Below are positions 24,801 to 39,800 of a DNA stretch of 64,000 nucleotides, in pieces (positions within the stretch are counted from its first letter, which is position 1; the number at the start of each line of letters is the position of its first letter). The notes beneath the pieces were generated by a model. It worked only from the letters and a program-made list of their open reading frames with translations. It searched no databases and was not told the DNA's origin. The position numbers and the translations under genes are program-made. This DNA is from Symsagittifera roscoffensis (lineage: Eukaryota > Xenacoelomorpha > Acoela > Convolutidae): assembly GCF_963678635.1 (NCBI RefSeq), contig NC_087063.1, positions 85,793,574 to 85,857,573 on the forward strand, read 5' to 3'.

Positions 24801-27800
24801 TCAACCATGGAGCAGGAACTTGCGAACTGTCATGCGGTGTCTGACGTAGCAATATACAAGAGAAGGGTGTGTGTCACAATCAAGAAGTACAGTGTGAACA
24901 AACCACCCTACATTCAGATTCGACTCTTCACTGCAAAGGAGAACGAAGTCTTTGAAGCAAGTTGCCCATGTTAACTATACTTTGAACGAATTCAATGAAC
25001 TCGCACAAGTCTTAAGAGATTTTATGTTTGTTGAGAACTGTAATGTTCAATAATTTTGGTTATCGATGTTATTATAATTCAAATATTCATCTTCTTGAAT
25101 CATTTTTTAAAATTTTCTCTGAGCTGAGCAGTATGAGTTGGAACAGTGGTTTTTCCAGAAATCTCGTTTTAAAGCTTCAAAATAAATTGGGATTTTTTCA
25201 TATCGTCTTACAAGAAAACTCCCAAAAATTTTCACTAACAGTTTTAGAATCTCAAAATTTACCAAAATTGCAAGATTTGGATACAGAATCTCAAATTTCT
25301 CAATTTGAGTGGACTTTGCATAATGGAAGACGAAAAGTTTTTCTAAGTTATCGTTCAGATATTAAATCAATAGATCTTATAGAGTATTGTAGAAAAGGAA
25401 ACACTTGGAAAAACAATCAGAAATTTCAGTTGGACAAAGAAGACTATGATAAACTGGTTGATTTTATCCCCTCGGTTTTGTCTTATGTAGAAATATTCAA
25501 AAAAACTAGTATCATTATTGACGAAAGCACTGTAGAAAACGAACGTTCAGAAATTGAATGAAATTATCAGAAATTTTGATTTGATTAAGCATGTTTTTCA
25601 TCAAATACAAAAAGATAAAATTACTTTTTGTACCTGTATTGTTTTGGAACCAAACATAAATTTGAAAGAAATGGACCAAAAACTTTCTATTGGGGGTCTA
25701 ATTGGATACGGAAATTCCTGTATGGATTAGTTTTTTTTGCAAATTCAAAAATTTTCAGACTTCATATAAATTTACATGATGCAACTGGATCTGTGAAGTC
25801 TACTACTTATAAGGGACCTGGTTATTGTTATGTTTTACCTAGATTTCCAAGTTCTTGTTTTCTTGGTCACGTGACTGGATTGTTCTTCTGTTTATGTCTT
25901 AAAATTTTTGCTTCATCAGTATATGCCTTATTCGATTGTTAATCGTTTTAACCGAAAACTGCAGCGAAAAATGTTAAAATAATATAGTTGTTTGGGATAC
26001 TGAGTGTATTGAAAACAAAATAGTGAAAGAGTTAGGAGTTTATAAAAATGGACAAACTGTAGGATATTCCTTTCTTCCTCCCAAAAAGTTCAAAGCTACA
26101 TCTCAGTCTGCTTTGTGTACGAAGCATCTTCATGGAATCAATTGGAACAGTGGCCATGAAAAATATACTGAGCTTGAAAAATTATTGAAAAAAAATGAAA
26201 GCTCCAGAAACTGATTTTTTTGCAAACAGTTATGAAAAATGTAAAATTCTGTCAGAAGTTTTGGTAACAAAAGTTACAAACTTGGTTGACTACGCATGCC
26301 CAAAAGTTCAGAATTTGATTTTCAAAGATGAAGAATATGATTGGAGTTGTAGCAACTATCCATTTCGTCATTCAAAAATACTCTACACTGTGCAGAAAGA
26401 AAAGCATTTGCATACGGAATTTGGACTCGATGTTTTGTAAATTGTAAATAGTCTAATTAATTATGTATTATCGTGTTTTTGAAATTTAAATAATAATCAT
26501 TATCAATTTTTTCATTCCAAAGTTGAGATGGGAGATGAGTGTGACAAGCTATTAAATTTAGGATTTTTTTTTGATGGGGAGAGTCATGAACGAAAATCAT
26601 GGAAGTTTTTTGGACGTACGTGTAATAGATCTCTTTTAGTTTTTATGTGCCAATTTTTTATCATAGTTTTAATACTAGCATGTGCAATCGTTCGAATAAT
26701 GTTATCCACTACATTTGAAGAAACAACAGTTTGGGTAGCAATTTTATCAAGTACGGTCGGGTATATTTTACCTTCTACAAAGCTATGAACAAATTTACCG
26801 GGTTTTTTTTTCGCTAGTTGGACCGAGTGGATCTGTAAAATTGCATCTTATTTTTGATTGGTTAAAAATTGGTACATTTTAACCAAAATTTGACAATTTT
26901 TTTTTCTAACAACATTCTCAACCTCTCTATGGACAAATGCAAAAAAACCTTAAATTTATCCAAGGAGTTGACTTTGAACTGATTGAAAACATTCCCAATA
27001 ATGGAACAAAATACCTGTTAATATTTGATGACTCTTTTGAAGAAATTTCAAATTCTAAGCAGTTTGTAAAAGTTGCTACTGCTGGAAGACACAGGGGACT
27101 GAATACAATATATATTAAGCATAACTTAATTCATCAAAGCAAATTGGGAAGAGATGTTGAGTTACAAAATACATATATAGTCTTGTTCAAGTCACCGAGA
27201 GATATTTTACAAATCAATACATTAAACCAACAACTAGTTCTAGGATCACAATCGAAAGAGTGTATCAAGATGCAACATCTACTCCTTATGGTCATTTACG
27301 CATTGATTTAACTCCAAAAACAGTTGATTCGCTAAGATATTGCACAAACAGTTGTTCATTTCTATCAAAATTTTATCTACCAGCAGGAACAGAAACAAAA
27401 TTTTGGACGATGAGCATACAACACATCTCTATACTCCCTATATTTCAAACATTTTCCCAAAAACTTCAAAAACAATTCATCCTCACTGGTCCAAAAAGTT
27501 TCATTCAATTCCTCGGCGAATGTCTAGTAAACTTGCTACGAGGCGAGCTTGAGGATCTCCGAAAAGTAGACGTAGTAAAATATCGAAGAGAAATATCAAA
27601 ACTCAAACGAAGAGGAACTTCGCTGCATAAAAGGAGAACTATTTTAAGCTCGTCAAAAGGCTTACAATTAATATCTGTTATCACTCCTTTTGTCATTTAA
27701 CGAATGACATAGTATGGATTAGTTTATTCCAATTCCCTACTCAGTTTATTAATCACAGAGTACACTTCCTAAAGAAACCAAAATTGGATTAAAAGCAAGA

Positions 27801-30800
27801 AAAAAAGGAGGTTGTACTAAAAGATATTGATTCTTCTTACAGTGCTGTAAAGGCAAAGTTGAAAACGAGTAACAATAAGCGTCTTATTGATTTAATTTTG
27901 AATTCTCCTAGATTTAGACTAAATCAGTCAGAAAATATCATATTAGATAATCGAGACACAAAAGAATCAATTGTAGACTTTGTGTGTGCACTAGAGCGAA
28001 AAAATACCAACTTTCTCGATATTTACTTTACCATTTTGGAAGCAACTCAAATTCCACGTAAACTTGTGATCAACAAGAATGCCAAAGCGAAAGACAGAGG
28101 AACTTGGATCCCTTTCGAAATCTGAAAAGGTAGGTCTGAACAGATTGTATTCTAGGGGTACAGCTGCGTGCGGTTCTGTGCGAAACTTGAGTAAAGCAAG
28201 CGGGTTGTCAAAAAGAAAGTAGAACAATTTTTACAAACCAAGACATCGTAAACAAAATTTGGTCCCCCAATCAGACGTTTCCGAAGGCTTCAAGCTTTTT
28301 CATAATGTATGAATGAAATTTGGTGGATGGATTTGGCATTTGTGGACAAACTAGCGAGTCAAAACAAGGGAGTCAAATGTTTGTTGGTTGCTGTTGATAT
28401 TTTTTCGCGATTTGTCAGAGTTAAAACAATGAAAACTAAATATGCCAAAGCCACATTGCAAGCTTTCAAAAAATCGATTTCACGAAAAAAGACTCCTGAA
28501 AAGCTTTCAGTTGATAAAGGAACAGAATATGGGGGAACTTTCAAAAAATTGCAAGGAAAAAAACATTGAAGACTACTCGACAATGAGTGAAACAAAAGCT
28601 GCATTTGCAGAGAGCCATTCAATCATTAAAACACATTATTTACCGCTACATAGAAGATCATGGTGAAAAATTCATTCACAAGTTGCCGCAAATCACCTAG
28701 AGATGTCAAGAATACTGATTTCCTCTCAATTCTGTACAATAAACCTCTAAAAGGGTATAAGAAACTGAAATTCAAAGAGTGATATTCCGTTCCGAAAAGG
28801 ATACAAACCACAATTTACAGACGAAATGTTTGAAATTTCGGCAATATCTACTAAAAAGCCTCCTACATACATCATCAAAGATCTCGTCAAAGAAAAAAAT
28901 TCTGGGGAATTTTTATGAAAAAGAGCTGAGAAAATGTTCAGATTAAAGGTAAATCATTTTTTAAACTAAATTTCTATCAATCAGTTGTCATGGATTCTTT
29001 TACTATTGAGTTAGTTTCCAACGCTTCTTTTAATTGTTATCCGAGTAAAAGTCTTAGTTCTTTTACAAACTTTCTACCCGAACAAATACAGCTGAAAGGA
29101 GAATGGGAGGTTACCATTTCAGAAATATCATATCCCTCTTTGATTCAAAATGTTACTGAGGGAAAATTTACGTTGTAGATGGTAGACAAAGTTCTGAGGA
29201 GGAAAGAAAGATTGTGCCGATGCATATTGAACCAGGATTGTATCCAAGTGTTGTTGATATAGTTGTAGCCATGAACAACAAAATTCGAGAATGTGTAGGT
29301 GCCCAAACATTTGAATATAACGGAATTTATGTATCAGTAGATAAAATTACTCAAAAGGTTGCCGTTCATTTACCTGAGAATCCATCAGTGTTTATTATTC
29401 GAAGTTCTGACTTGAATTACATTTTTAGTTGTGATTTAGAACAAAACCAAACAGGTGTTATAATGAAAGGAAAAGGACCACATAATCCTCAGTATTCTTA
29501 CGACATTATAACAATACACTCTTTGATGATATATAGTGTTATTGTAGAATATAACATAGTCGGTGATACAAAAACTCCATTATTGCGTTGTATTCCATTC
29601 ATCTCCAAAGTAAAAAGTGGAGATATAATTTCTACAGAACAGTACATGAATCATCAGTCTTTTACAATTTTACAGTTTAAAAAACTATTGAAAAGTTCTT
29701 TCCATAGTATCAAGATAGAATTAAGAGATAGTACCGGTGAAAAAATTCCTTTTGTGTCCGTAGGAATTACTCGAGTTGTTCTCTTGTTCCGCAAGATTTC
29801 GAATAATCATTTTTGATTGAAACTTCATACGAAATGGTTGCTCAAAATTCAGCTGATTTCCCTATTTTTCGAGGAGATCCAAAACAACGTGGAAGAGGTT
29901 AAGGAGCTCTTGCACAAACTCTTAGGAGAACTGCATTTCCCTTTATTAAAAAATAGATAGTCCCAGCTGCGAAAAGAACTGGGGCAGATTTGTTTGAAAT
30001 TGCTCCAAAGATTGGGGAAGTTGTTAGTGGACGTAAAAAACTCAAAACAGTTGCAAGATGTGGGAACAAAAACAGTTCGGAAACAATCGGGAGGTGGAAA
30101 AAAGAAATACTAACGTAGAACTGGTGGAACCAGATCCATTTCTCGACAAAGTAGATAGAAAAATAGTCGCTCTCGCAAAGACAATTTAAAATGACAATAT
30201 AAATTTGACAATATAAAATGAGTGTAAACCAAAGTCATTTTCGGTACGGGGCTTTTACAAGTTTTTCATTGGAGATTTTTGATAAAGTCCCAGTTTTGGA
30301 AACAATTATGTCATCTTACACACAAGAAGTATTTCCCAGCACTTCTCTGGATGAAAGTAGTATTGAGTTTGAATTTGAAACGAATCGTAATCTCTACTTG
30401 GTTATGCGTGATACCCATCTTAGTTTAAAGCTTCAATTATTCAAAGGAAGATTGTTTGATGCTTTCAAAAAGTAAAAAGCAGAACATAAAGCAAAATCGG
30501 AGGAAGATTCAGATGAGGAACCACAAACTTACTTAACTTATGTAAACAATCTACTACATTCTCTGTTCTCCAACTGTGAAGTTTATTAACAATACAATGG
30601 TTTACAACGCCAATGGTTTATATCCTCATAAGGCACAAATATCGAACGAATTCACTTCGTCATCAGTGAGTAATAAAGGAATACTTGCTTGTCATGGATA
30701 CAGTTTTGAAGAATATCCTGATGCATTTGATATGCATCCATTCACTGATAGAGCAAATTCTTTAGGAACAGGGATAACTTTTTCACTCTATGGGAGGCTC

Positions 30801-33800
30801 GCCATTGATTTGTTTACTTGCGAAAAATTTTTGCCACCAAATACCAAAGTTCGAATTAAACTTATTCGAGCTAGACCTAATTTTTGCATGCTATCTGATA
30901 ACCCAAATGTCAGTCTGAAGCTTTTTGATTGTTCACTGTTTACTAGAAGAGTTTTAGTTGCTGAACCTAATCATCAATACTTGCAATGGAATCTGGAAAG
31001 AGAATCTGCTCATTACAATTACATAGAAACTATAGCAAGAACTTTTATCATTTCATCTCGTCAAAACCAATTCATACAAGAAATATTTTCAATAACGCTC
31101 CAATAAGAAGAATAGCTGTTGCAATGAATACAAATTCAGCTGTTGCACGATCTTTTCATGAAAACCTTTTCAGCTTTCAGCAATTTCATTTAAGAGAGCT
31201 TAGAGTTGGTGGGGGTGGAAGAGCAAGTGTTTCATTAGATACAACTTCTCCTTGTCGACCTAATGTTGCAACAATGAAAGCAATGCAGTTTAACGAAGAT
31301 TTCCCAGCTCTTCCTATGGAAGATTTTCAAAATCACTATATTCTAGTTTTTGACTTGACTTCACTACAGGATGCAGCTGAGCAGTTGCATTATCAAGAAC
31401 TTAGTGGAGAAAGCTTGAGATATGAATTGTTTTTCCAGTTTCCCTTGGAGCAAGTAACGGAAGTGATAGTCTTGGGAGAAAGACTATCAAATGTTCGAAA
31501 TGACAAATTCGGAACGGTCGCTGAAAATGTTTAGTTTTTTTGAGTTTTCAGGTTCCTATAAAAGTGTTAACTTTTTTGGGACTTTTCATTGTTATTGTCT
31601 CTTCATTGTTATTGTCTCATTGTTATTGTTATTTTCATTAAGTTTTTTCACCCTAAATTACAATATCAACTTAAATATTTCTTTGCTTTAGATGTAAATT
31701 AGCTAACAATTGCAAAGATGGATAATTTTTCACTTCTGCAATTTTTGAAAGAATTCCTGAACTCAGGTTCAAGTACATGGGATCTTAACCTTCTGATAAA
31801 GTACCTCGACTAACAAAATACTCTTTTGCAATTGTTAACTCAGCATCAAGCAATGATAGAGGGGAACATTGGATCATGATAGCACAATTAGGCAAAACTT
31901 ACTACTTTGCTGATTTTTTGGGTCGTTAAAGAACAACTTATTGCTTTCTAACAAAAAAGTATTGGCGAATGGTTTCCAGAAAACTAAAAAAAACTGATAA
32001 TTTGTGTAGATTTTACGCAATTTATTCAGCATTTCTTCTTTCTGAATTCTACCAGACAGACTTGAATAGTATTCATGATGTTCATGTTTCGAATTTTATA
32101 ATTAATTTGATGTAATTGTGTAGTTTTTTACTTTAAGTGTAAAATTTGGCAGTAAATTTACTATACGATGCAGTGATTAATATACTTTCTTTGTAATATA
32201 ATTTTTTTTCTCAAAAATTTGATTTTTTTTCAAAGTTTCAGCAGATTTCTGCTAGGTCGAGCATAAGAATATAATATAAAACAAGTCTTTGATCAAATTA
32301 GATCATATAGTGTGTTTTTTGATGTTTTGTAGAAAAAATCTAGCTTTTGATTTTAAAAAATGTCAAGTTTTGTGCAACAACGCCTACCATTGACTTAATA
32401 TGACCCAAAAAACATAAGAAAACACCTTCATTCTACAATCCACACGTAATTAACCATTGATATTTACCATTTAGATAACGCGCGCCCAAATTTCTTCCAA
32501 AAAACCTGAGATTTCTACACAAAAACCAAAAAAAATCACCATTGTTCTTACCATTCTCTTATCATAACACAAACCATGAAACCTTAACAATTCTATTCAC
32601 AAGCTTAATACATCGCTGACTCTATACCCAATGTTAATATATAGCCTGGAGACCGGATGCTCTATTGCCTATCTTAGAACATGGGGGTCTGCAGGCACCC
32701 CCCCCTTAACCTCCAAGATCTACTACTAAGAATACTCGCACTATAACATTACGCTCGCTACAGCTCTTTTTATGAAATAAAAACCATGCTTCGCAAACTA
32801 AGCTCACAAACTTAAGCAGAAAAACGAGATGCCAATAATTCATTTTTTTCGGGGAAAAAAATCAGTTTCATACACGCTAACAAGTAAGATCTGACTGCGA
32901 CTCAAACCCGACATTAGCGTGCAAAGGCAACCGCGTACCCTCTAGCTCAAGTGGCGAAGAGCTTGATATCGAAAATCTATCCAAAATTTTCACTTTAATT
33001 TCCCTCGCAATAAATTTATATATCCAGTCGTTTTGCTTCCAGTATGGAATGAGTAACAGGTTCGATACAAGCGACAATTTGCACTTTTAAAACACAAACA
33101 AAACATTTTGAATTACGCTGCCTATAAAAATCAGGCAACTTGATTACGCAACCTTTATCTTACGTCCATTTTAAGTTACAAGCTGCACCAACAAATTTGA
33201 ATTTCATTAACAAATCTTGCAATCTGGACCATTGTAATTCATCGGAGGAGATGGTGCTAAGCAATCAGATCAGTTGATTGCGGGTTTAAATTACATCTGA
33301 CCTCCGATTCGCAAGGTAAGAGACTGTAAAATAGTATAAGTTAGCAAATTTTATATAACCACTTGCGGATTAGGTCTCTGGCTGGTCAACTCAAAATTAT
33401 ATTTATTTGAAGTGGAAATATTATTAACATTTGAAAACACAAATATACGCTAAGAAAATTCAATACCGCTCATTTTTATGTTAGTGTTACGCTCGATCCC
33501 TGCACTAATCATTACTGACAAAAACTCACCAAAAAAAAACTCGAATTCTAATAGCCGGTAGCACTCCGTGCTCTTTTACGCTGGCTAAAAAGGATTCACT
33601 GCAAAGGAAACAGTAAAAACTGAAACGTGAGATGAAATGCTGATTTTGTGGTCAAAATAAGGCTTTATCTTGTACTAAAAGCGACGTTTACTGAAACGTA
33701 GCCAATTTGCATTAGGAAATAAAGTAACAGACACCTGAAGAAAACAAGTGCTTTTTTACTTTTAAAGAAACTACTTTGCCAGATCGAAATGATTTCATCC

Positions 33801-36800
33801 ATTTAGAGCTCTTTTAGTTTCATGAAGTCTTATGACTGAGGTTTTTCCGATAAAACTGACCCAAACTGACCAAAAAGATCAAAGGTTGTTGTTTATTTAT
33901 TGCTGGTAATTCGACAATTTGCAGTAAACTTGAATCTTTTCTGCTTCAATTTTCGCGCTCTTTCCAATGCTTTTATTGGTGAAGGTGTAAATTCAGAAGG
34001 AGGTTTCAGAATTGTTTCAATTAGATAGAAAGTAAGATTATCTAATAAATTAGGTCGAAATATAGCTTTTTAATCGTGTTCTGAAGTTTTTCAATTTTTT
34101 CGATAAAAATTCTAAGTTTTTACACAAACACTCTTACCATTGACTTACCAGGTTTCAAAAAACTAATTAAATGTCCTTCATTACACAACCTACACGTAAT
34201 TAACCTTTGATATTTACAAATTAGTTAACACGCGCCAACTTTTTTGCGGAAAAACTAGACATTTCCTCTCAAAAACCACGTTTTTCTTACCATCACACAA
34301 ACCTTAAAACCTTACGATTGGTATTCCCTATCTTAATACCTTGTAAACTCTATACCCAATCCCCAATCGTAATACATAGCATGGAAGACCGGAAATCTAT
34401 ATTGTATCTTAATACATGAGGTCTTCCATGCACCCCCCCCCCCCCCTGATCAGCCTCAACATCTACTACTGGCATATTGTGATAAACATTAACAACTAAA
34501 TCAAAATCTTTCATTCTGATTCAATAAACCATGAAGTTGCGTTATAGAGCTGTGCGTTTTTAACTGTGCATTGTTTAGTAATGCTTTATTTAAATAATTT
34601 AAATAATGTTTGGTTTTAATTTAAGAATTGTTCCAATAAGGCATATAAACATATTGCACACGTGTGTTTTATAGGAGCAAAGGTTGGTTGAAGTAAGATG
34701 ATGCACAGTCGAAAATGATTCCGTGTTTTACAAAAAAGAGCTACAAATTCGGAGTTTAACATTACGCTTGCGCTTAGTAGGCGTTATCGAATTGCAATAT
34801 AGGTTTTTCTTCGTCTTAACAACTAGTTTAACAGAATCACTTGAATCATTTTACCATTGGTTCATACAAAATAAAAAAAAGCGGTAACTCGCGCATGTGG
34901 CATTAAGTTAAATCACGTGCCGACAAAGGTCAATGGTTGAATCCGGCCAGGGCCTGGTTTTTTTGTGAACAACATTTTCCGCGCGTCAAAAATGTGTCTG
35001 ACTTTAGATTTTCTGTTTTTTTAGCTGCCGCAGAACCGATTTTTCGTTAAGCTTAGGTATTTGTTTCCAAATTATGAAACTAATTGAGTTCAGGAACTTT
35101 TGTCAACTTTCTGCTATTTGGTGATTTTTATATTTTCTTAATAAAATTTTTTGTAAGTTGTTTTTCAAAGATACATATATACATACGTACATATACGTTC
35201 ATATACAAACATACATATATGCATACATTTTTAAATACGAAAAAAATGTTCCTGCCTCACAAATGGTTTATTCGCCTAGTCTGAGTTTGTCAATAGAGCT
35301 TTTTTTAAAGAAAACTTTGTCTTTGTGAATCATGTTGCTGTTCTTGCATTGATTTTTACGCTATAATTTGAGCCAATAATTTTGCAAGTGGTGTCTCAAT
35401 GCGTTCGCCTCTGGGTCTTAAATTCCACATTTCAAAATTTTTCAGTTACTTGGTTATAGGTAGTTGAAAATCAAACAGAAATTTTAAATGAATCAAATTA
35501 TTGACGAGATGCGCGTGCTCAATATTAAACTGTTAAAAGAAATGAACTGTAACATAAACAGGAAATCCTCTTAACTCATCGCCTTCCTCGTGTTCATTTG
35601 CACAAACAGGTTAAATTCCATGGCCGTTTGATTTTTATCCTAGGAGCAGTGCGGTCCTAGACACACAAACACAAACTTCGGTGAATGACAAGGAGACGGT
35701 TCTATCCAGACAGTGAACTTAATAATGAGCAAAACAAGCAAATTGAAGGCACTTTGGCGGCTAAATGAACGAGCTAAACGGTAAACGAATAAGTGTTTCA
35801 CAACTTGCTTGCTCTCAAATCGAACGAAAAAAAGACTAAATGTTTTAATTAAAAGTATAAAAGTACTTCCCATTGGATGTTTTGCTTCGTCCTTGTTTGC
35901 TAGACTGTCTCTCATAATTGTCAATTAAGTTCACCATCTGGATCAGACACGTCTCTCTGTCTTCCACCCTTCTTTCTTTTTTTGAGTTGATTTTTTCATT
36001 TTTTGAAGCCGTTAACGTGTTGTGGTTGTGTAAGTTGGAGTATATGGCATCTTGTTGCATCTGCAGCATCCCATCAACAATGTTTTTGACAGCTTCAAAG
36101 TAATTGTCGGTGACAGATTTGAGCAGTTTATCCAGAAAAAACGAGTTCAAATGAGAGCAGTTATTTTTCTGGCTTTGTTTTGTTGCTCTACTAGTTTTTG
36201 GTTCAAGTCAGGGTTGCTTATTCAATGGTCCTGACCCTGACCCTTTCTCTGTGGCTTGAGTGAGTTTTCCTGAGACTTGAGCAATACCATTATATTTCTA
36301 AAAGCGTTCTCTGAATATATGTCTATATGTTGTGATCGCATCGAGTAAGTAAGCGTGACTTGGGTGTGTTGATGTTAGTGCACGGTCTAATCAACAATGC
36401 GGGCATGAGTTGCAGAGACAGTGTGGAGAAGACGAGTGTGGGGGTGTACCAGAGAGTGATGACCTTGAACTTCTTCTCCCACATTGTCCTCACCAAGGCA
36501 CTCCTGCCATCCATGCTTGAGCAGAGCCAACAACAGCAGCAGTGTTGGATTGTCGCAATCAGGTCCCTTTCATTCTATCTCATTACAACTTCCATGGTAC
36601 ACCAAATCTGTTTCTTTTTCTAAAATAGCCTTCAGCCACAATATATAACATTTGAAGCGCACTCGGTCTTTGAGTGAACAGTGCGAGTGCGCTTGAAAAA
36701 TGGCAATTTTGGTCTAAACCATCTTAAAGCACTCGGAAAAATAAATTTTATTAAGATTCATGAACGTTGCGAGCTCCCTTTTATAGGTCTTGGTGATTTT

Positions 36801-39800
36801 TTTGTTTTGTGTTCAGGAAAAGTTATTTTACAAAAAGCACTTTGGCTTCAAGGTATCATGGATCTGTAGCGTAGAGGCAGTGAAAGAAATTCGCTAAAAT
36901 AAGAGGGTTTAAACTTGGGCAGGGTCGGCTGTTTTAAATGAACTTTTTCGTACACCAGCTAAAATGCGGTCATATTTTTGCTTGTGTATGCGAAGTGCAA
37001 CCTCGCTTCTGTGTAACAACTCGGTTTCAGAAAATTTCTAATTTGTTAGATCTCGCAGTTTTTGAAATGCATAATTTTTTCTACATAATATGGCTTTATG
37101 ATTTGCGATTTGTTTCATGCAAAAGTAGTGTGGATGCCTTCAGTTTATTATATTTCAAATTATCAATGGCAAAATACAGTATTTGTATTTGGTGCCACTT
37201 TTGCTGAGTGGCGTTGGCAAGTTATAAGCATATTTAGCTGGGTTTTTCGTGACTAGTGGTTGTCGTTAGTTAAGCTTGCGTGGCTGAGTGGTTAGTGCGT
37301 CATACTCAAAATCTCTTGATTGCAGTAGGTCGCAGATCGAATCCTAGACCTAGCCGAATTTTTGGCTAATTTGAAGCTTATTTCTATTTTTTTCCTATTG
37401 CAATTTCTAGAACTGCTTTGTCGTATTCTCGCTAGTGTTTGCGAAAAGAAGCTTCGCCTCTATTCTCAAAAAATGGCAGCATAAATTTTTCTAGAAATTC
37501 AAAGATTGTCAAGCCCATTGAGATTTTTCAAAAAAAAAATAAGACAGTTTTGTTTTCTGCTTTACTTGTGTTCATGACTCTTTTCATACTCTCTGATGAA
37601 TACGTTTATTCAAGCGTTTTGCTGTCATTTCAGCGGCTTGAAATGTTTAAACTAGCTGACTTAAATATAGGTTGACAAAGTTTTTCGAGGCTTTCAATCA
37701 TAAATGTTTCTTTGCTATGAAGGGTTTTATAGGTATACTTGAGAAACGAAAAACTACTCACTCGTTTACATCTTTACGGTTGCGATAAGCAAGCGTTATC
37801 AAATCGGAATGAAGACTTTTTGTTGTTAACAATTAGTTTTACAAAATCAGTTGCATTGCTTGACATATTCAACGCTCTTCACCTTACATGCTGTTCAGCT
37901 GACTTGCTCAATTTCATGAAAATTGAGTTTTAACTACTGGCTGGGTACTAGTTACTACAAAGTAGTTTCAAGGGGACTTGAAACTTTTAAGTGTTTTTAA
38001 AGTTTATTTTCAATAATTTTTTTCTACTCAACTGGTTTCTGCTCAAAGATTGTCGGCCTTGTTTCAGCTTCGTTTTTTTTTGTCCAGTTGCTAAGTCGAA
38101 TTTCAAATATCTTGCTTGGCATGTTTTCCTAGATTCTCTGTGTGATAAAAACATATTATGAAAGTATATGGGTTTTTTATTTTTTGAGGCGCTTTGCAAA
38201 ATTTTAAAACTTTTTGCAAAAATATTGTTTTTTTTTCTGAAAAACCCTTCTACCGTTTTTAAAAAAGTGTTATCCATAAAAAGTCCGCCTACAGTTTTAT
38301 ATTCCTGCATACTCATTCGGTCTTTTTTGCCTTCCCCTTTTTTCTGCAGCCTTCGAAAAGGTCTGTGGGGGGATTTTTGACCGATATTTTTATTTCGATA
38401 TTATTATTTTTTTCGATTTCATAAAAACTAACCTACCAAATCTATTTTTTAGTTTTTTGGTTTCAATGATTAGAACGGGTCTGAAAACTCCCCGATATAA
38501 GAAAATTATGCCAGAAACCTGAAATTGTGGATTCAGTGGAACTAACGGGTAGTGCAAAGCTACCCTGCTTTAGCGGGGCTACTCACAATTTTTAACACAA
38601 AAATTTCTGGCCCTCGGAAAATCAATTTTTTGAGTTCTAAGCGTTTTGTCTAAGTTTTTTCAATTTAACCGAGAAAATACCCTCTAATATCTGAAAATTT
38701 GGGTTCAATCCAAAGAACTGGTTGTAAGAAATTATTTTGTCCTCGCGATTAGGCCCGAATTTATTTGACAGAAAAAGTTATGGCTCTCGGAAAAGTCGAA
38801 ATTTTGATTTTTTATCGTTTTTGAAATTTCTTGCTTTTCTCGAGAAATATTTTTTGGGTTCAATCGAAATTACAGGTTGCGTGAATTTTTTATGCTTAAG
38901 CGGTTTATCTCAAGTTTGGTAACACAAAAAGCTATGATTTTTGGAAATGTCTTTTTTAAAATTGTTGACCGTTTTTTTTGGACATTTGTCAATAACTTTC
39001 CTGAAAAATCTGATATCACAGGTTTAAGCGAACCAAAAGGTTGTTGGAAGCTTACCCTTATAGATTACTATGTCCAGTTTCTTTGAGAAGAAAGTTTTGG
39101 CCTATAAACAAGTTGTCATGATCTTAGAATATCATGATGTCATTGAACTGAAATATCAAACCTTATCCAAGAGAAATAGTTATCATGATTTAATTATGGA
39201 TTGTTCCTAATGGAAATTTTGCTGGTTGATTATTATATAATACTGTAAATATCACCCAATTGTTCATACTGATCAAGTATACAACAATCACTAACCGATT
39301 AGTCCAGCTACCAGCAACAACGATAGCTGTAATAATATATAAATAATGCTTAAAACCTCGCTTTTACATATATCTCAAGTTCTGACCGCTGAAGTCATCA
39401 TGTGGTAGCAGGAGTGTGGGATCGCCAGCAGAGCGATACGATTTCATGCGGAAGAAGACGAAAACAAGAATACGGATATTCTAATTCATTAAATCCTGGC
39501 AATTTTGAGGAATTTTGCATGGTGCTGACGTCTGCTAACAGCCATCATCACTAACGACCAAGATTGGGCCAATTCAGGATAGTCGCGAAGGAGGCGACTA
39601 CTGAAGAAAAAGAAGAAAGAAACCCACTCAAGGGTTGTTAGCAGTTATTCTAACATCCAGAGACAGAGAAGATTGTCTAAAAACCGAAGCAGCCATGTCA
39701 TTTTCATCGACATTGTCTTAGACCAACTGATCAGTGGTTTGTTCGACCTTTTTTAAAGAGAAGTTGGGTCATAATCTTAGAATATAATGATGTCATTGAA

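Larger units (their letters stand above)
17815..32115. mobile_element. Decayed adintovirus/Polinton (Maverick)-like element 1
   Basis: The gene set is diagnostic: family-B polymerase, retroviral-type integrase, FtsK/HerA-like packaging ATPase, double-jelly-roll major capsid protein, penton, pX-like core protein and adenain-like protease. PolB lies opposite to the other genes, as in many adintoviruses. The left end is lost in PolB. I could not find terminal inverted repeats; the right end lies somewhere after the protease at 32115. Almost every gene has frameshifts or stops. It sits inside an intron of the SDR gene. Confidence 0.88.
32116..36378. other. SDR intron right of viral element 1
   Basis: No supported gene. 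It holds two related repeats (32330-32706, 34075-34447), tRNA-like SINE heads near 33240-33310 and 34870-34960, and A/T-rich filler with a TACATA-rich tract at 35175-35230. Any right terminus of viral element 1 should be near its left side, but I could not define it. Confidence 0.4.

Noticed and set aside
17815-32400. Terminal inverted repeats of viral element 1
   Set aside because: The left end is deleted within PolB and I found no matching inverted sequence on the right.
37270-37370. Possible functional tRNA gene
   Set aside because: A- and B-box-like motifs are present, but I could not pair an acceptor stem or find a clean anticodon arm.
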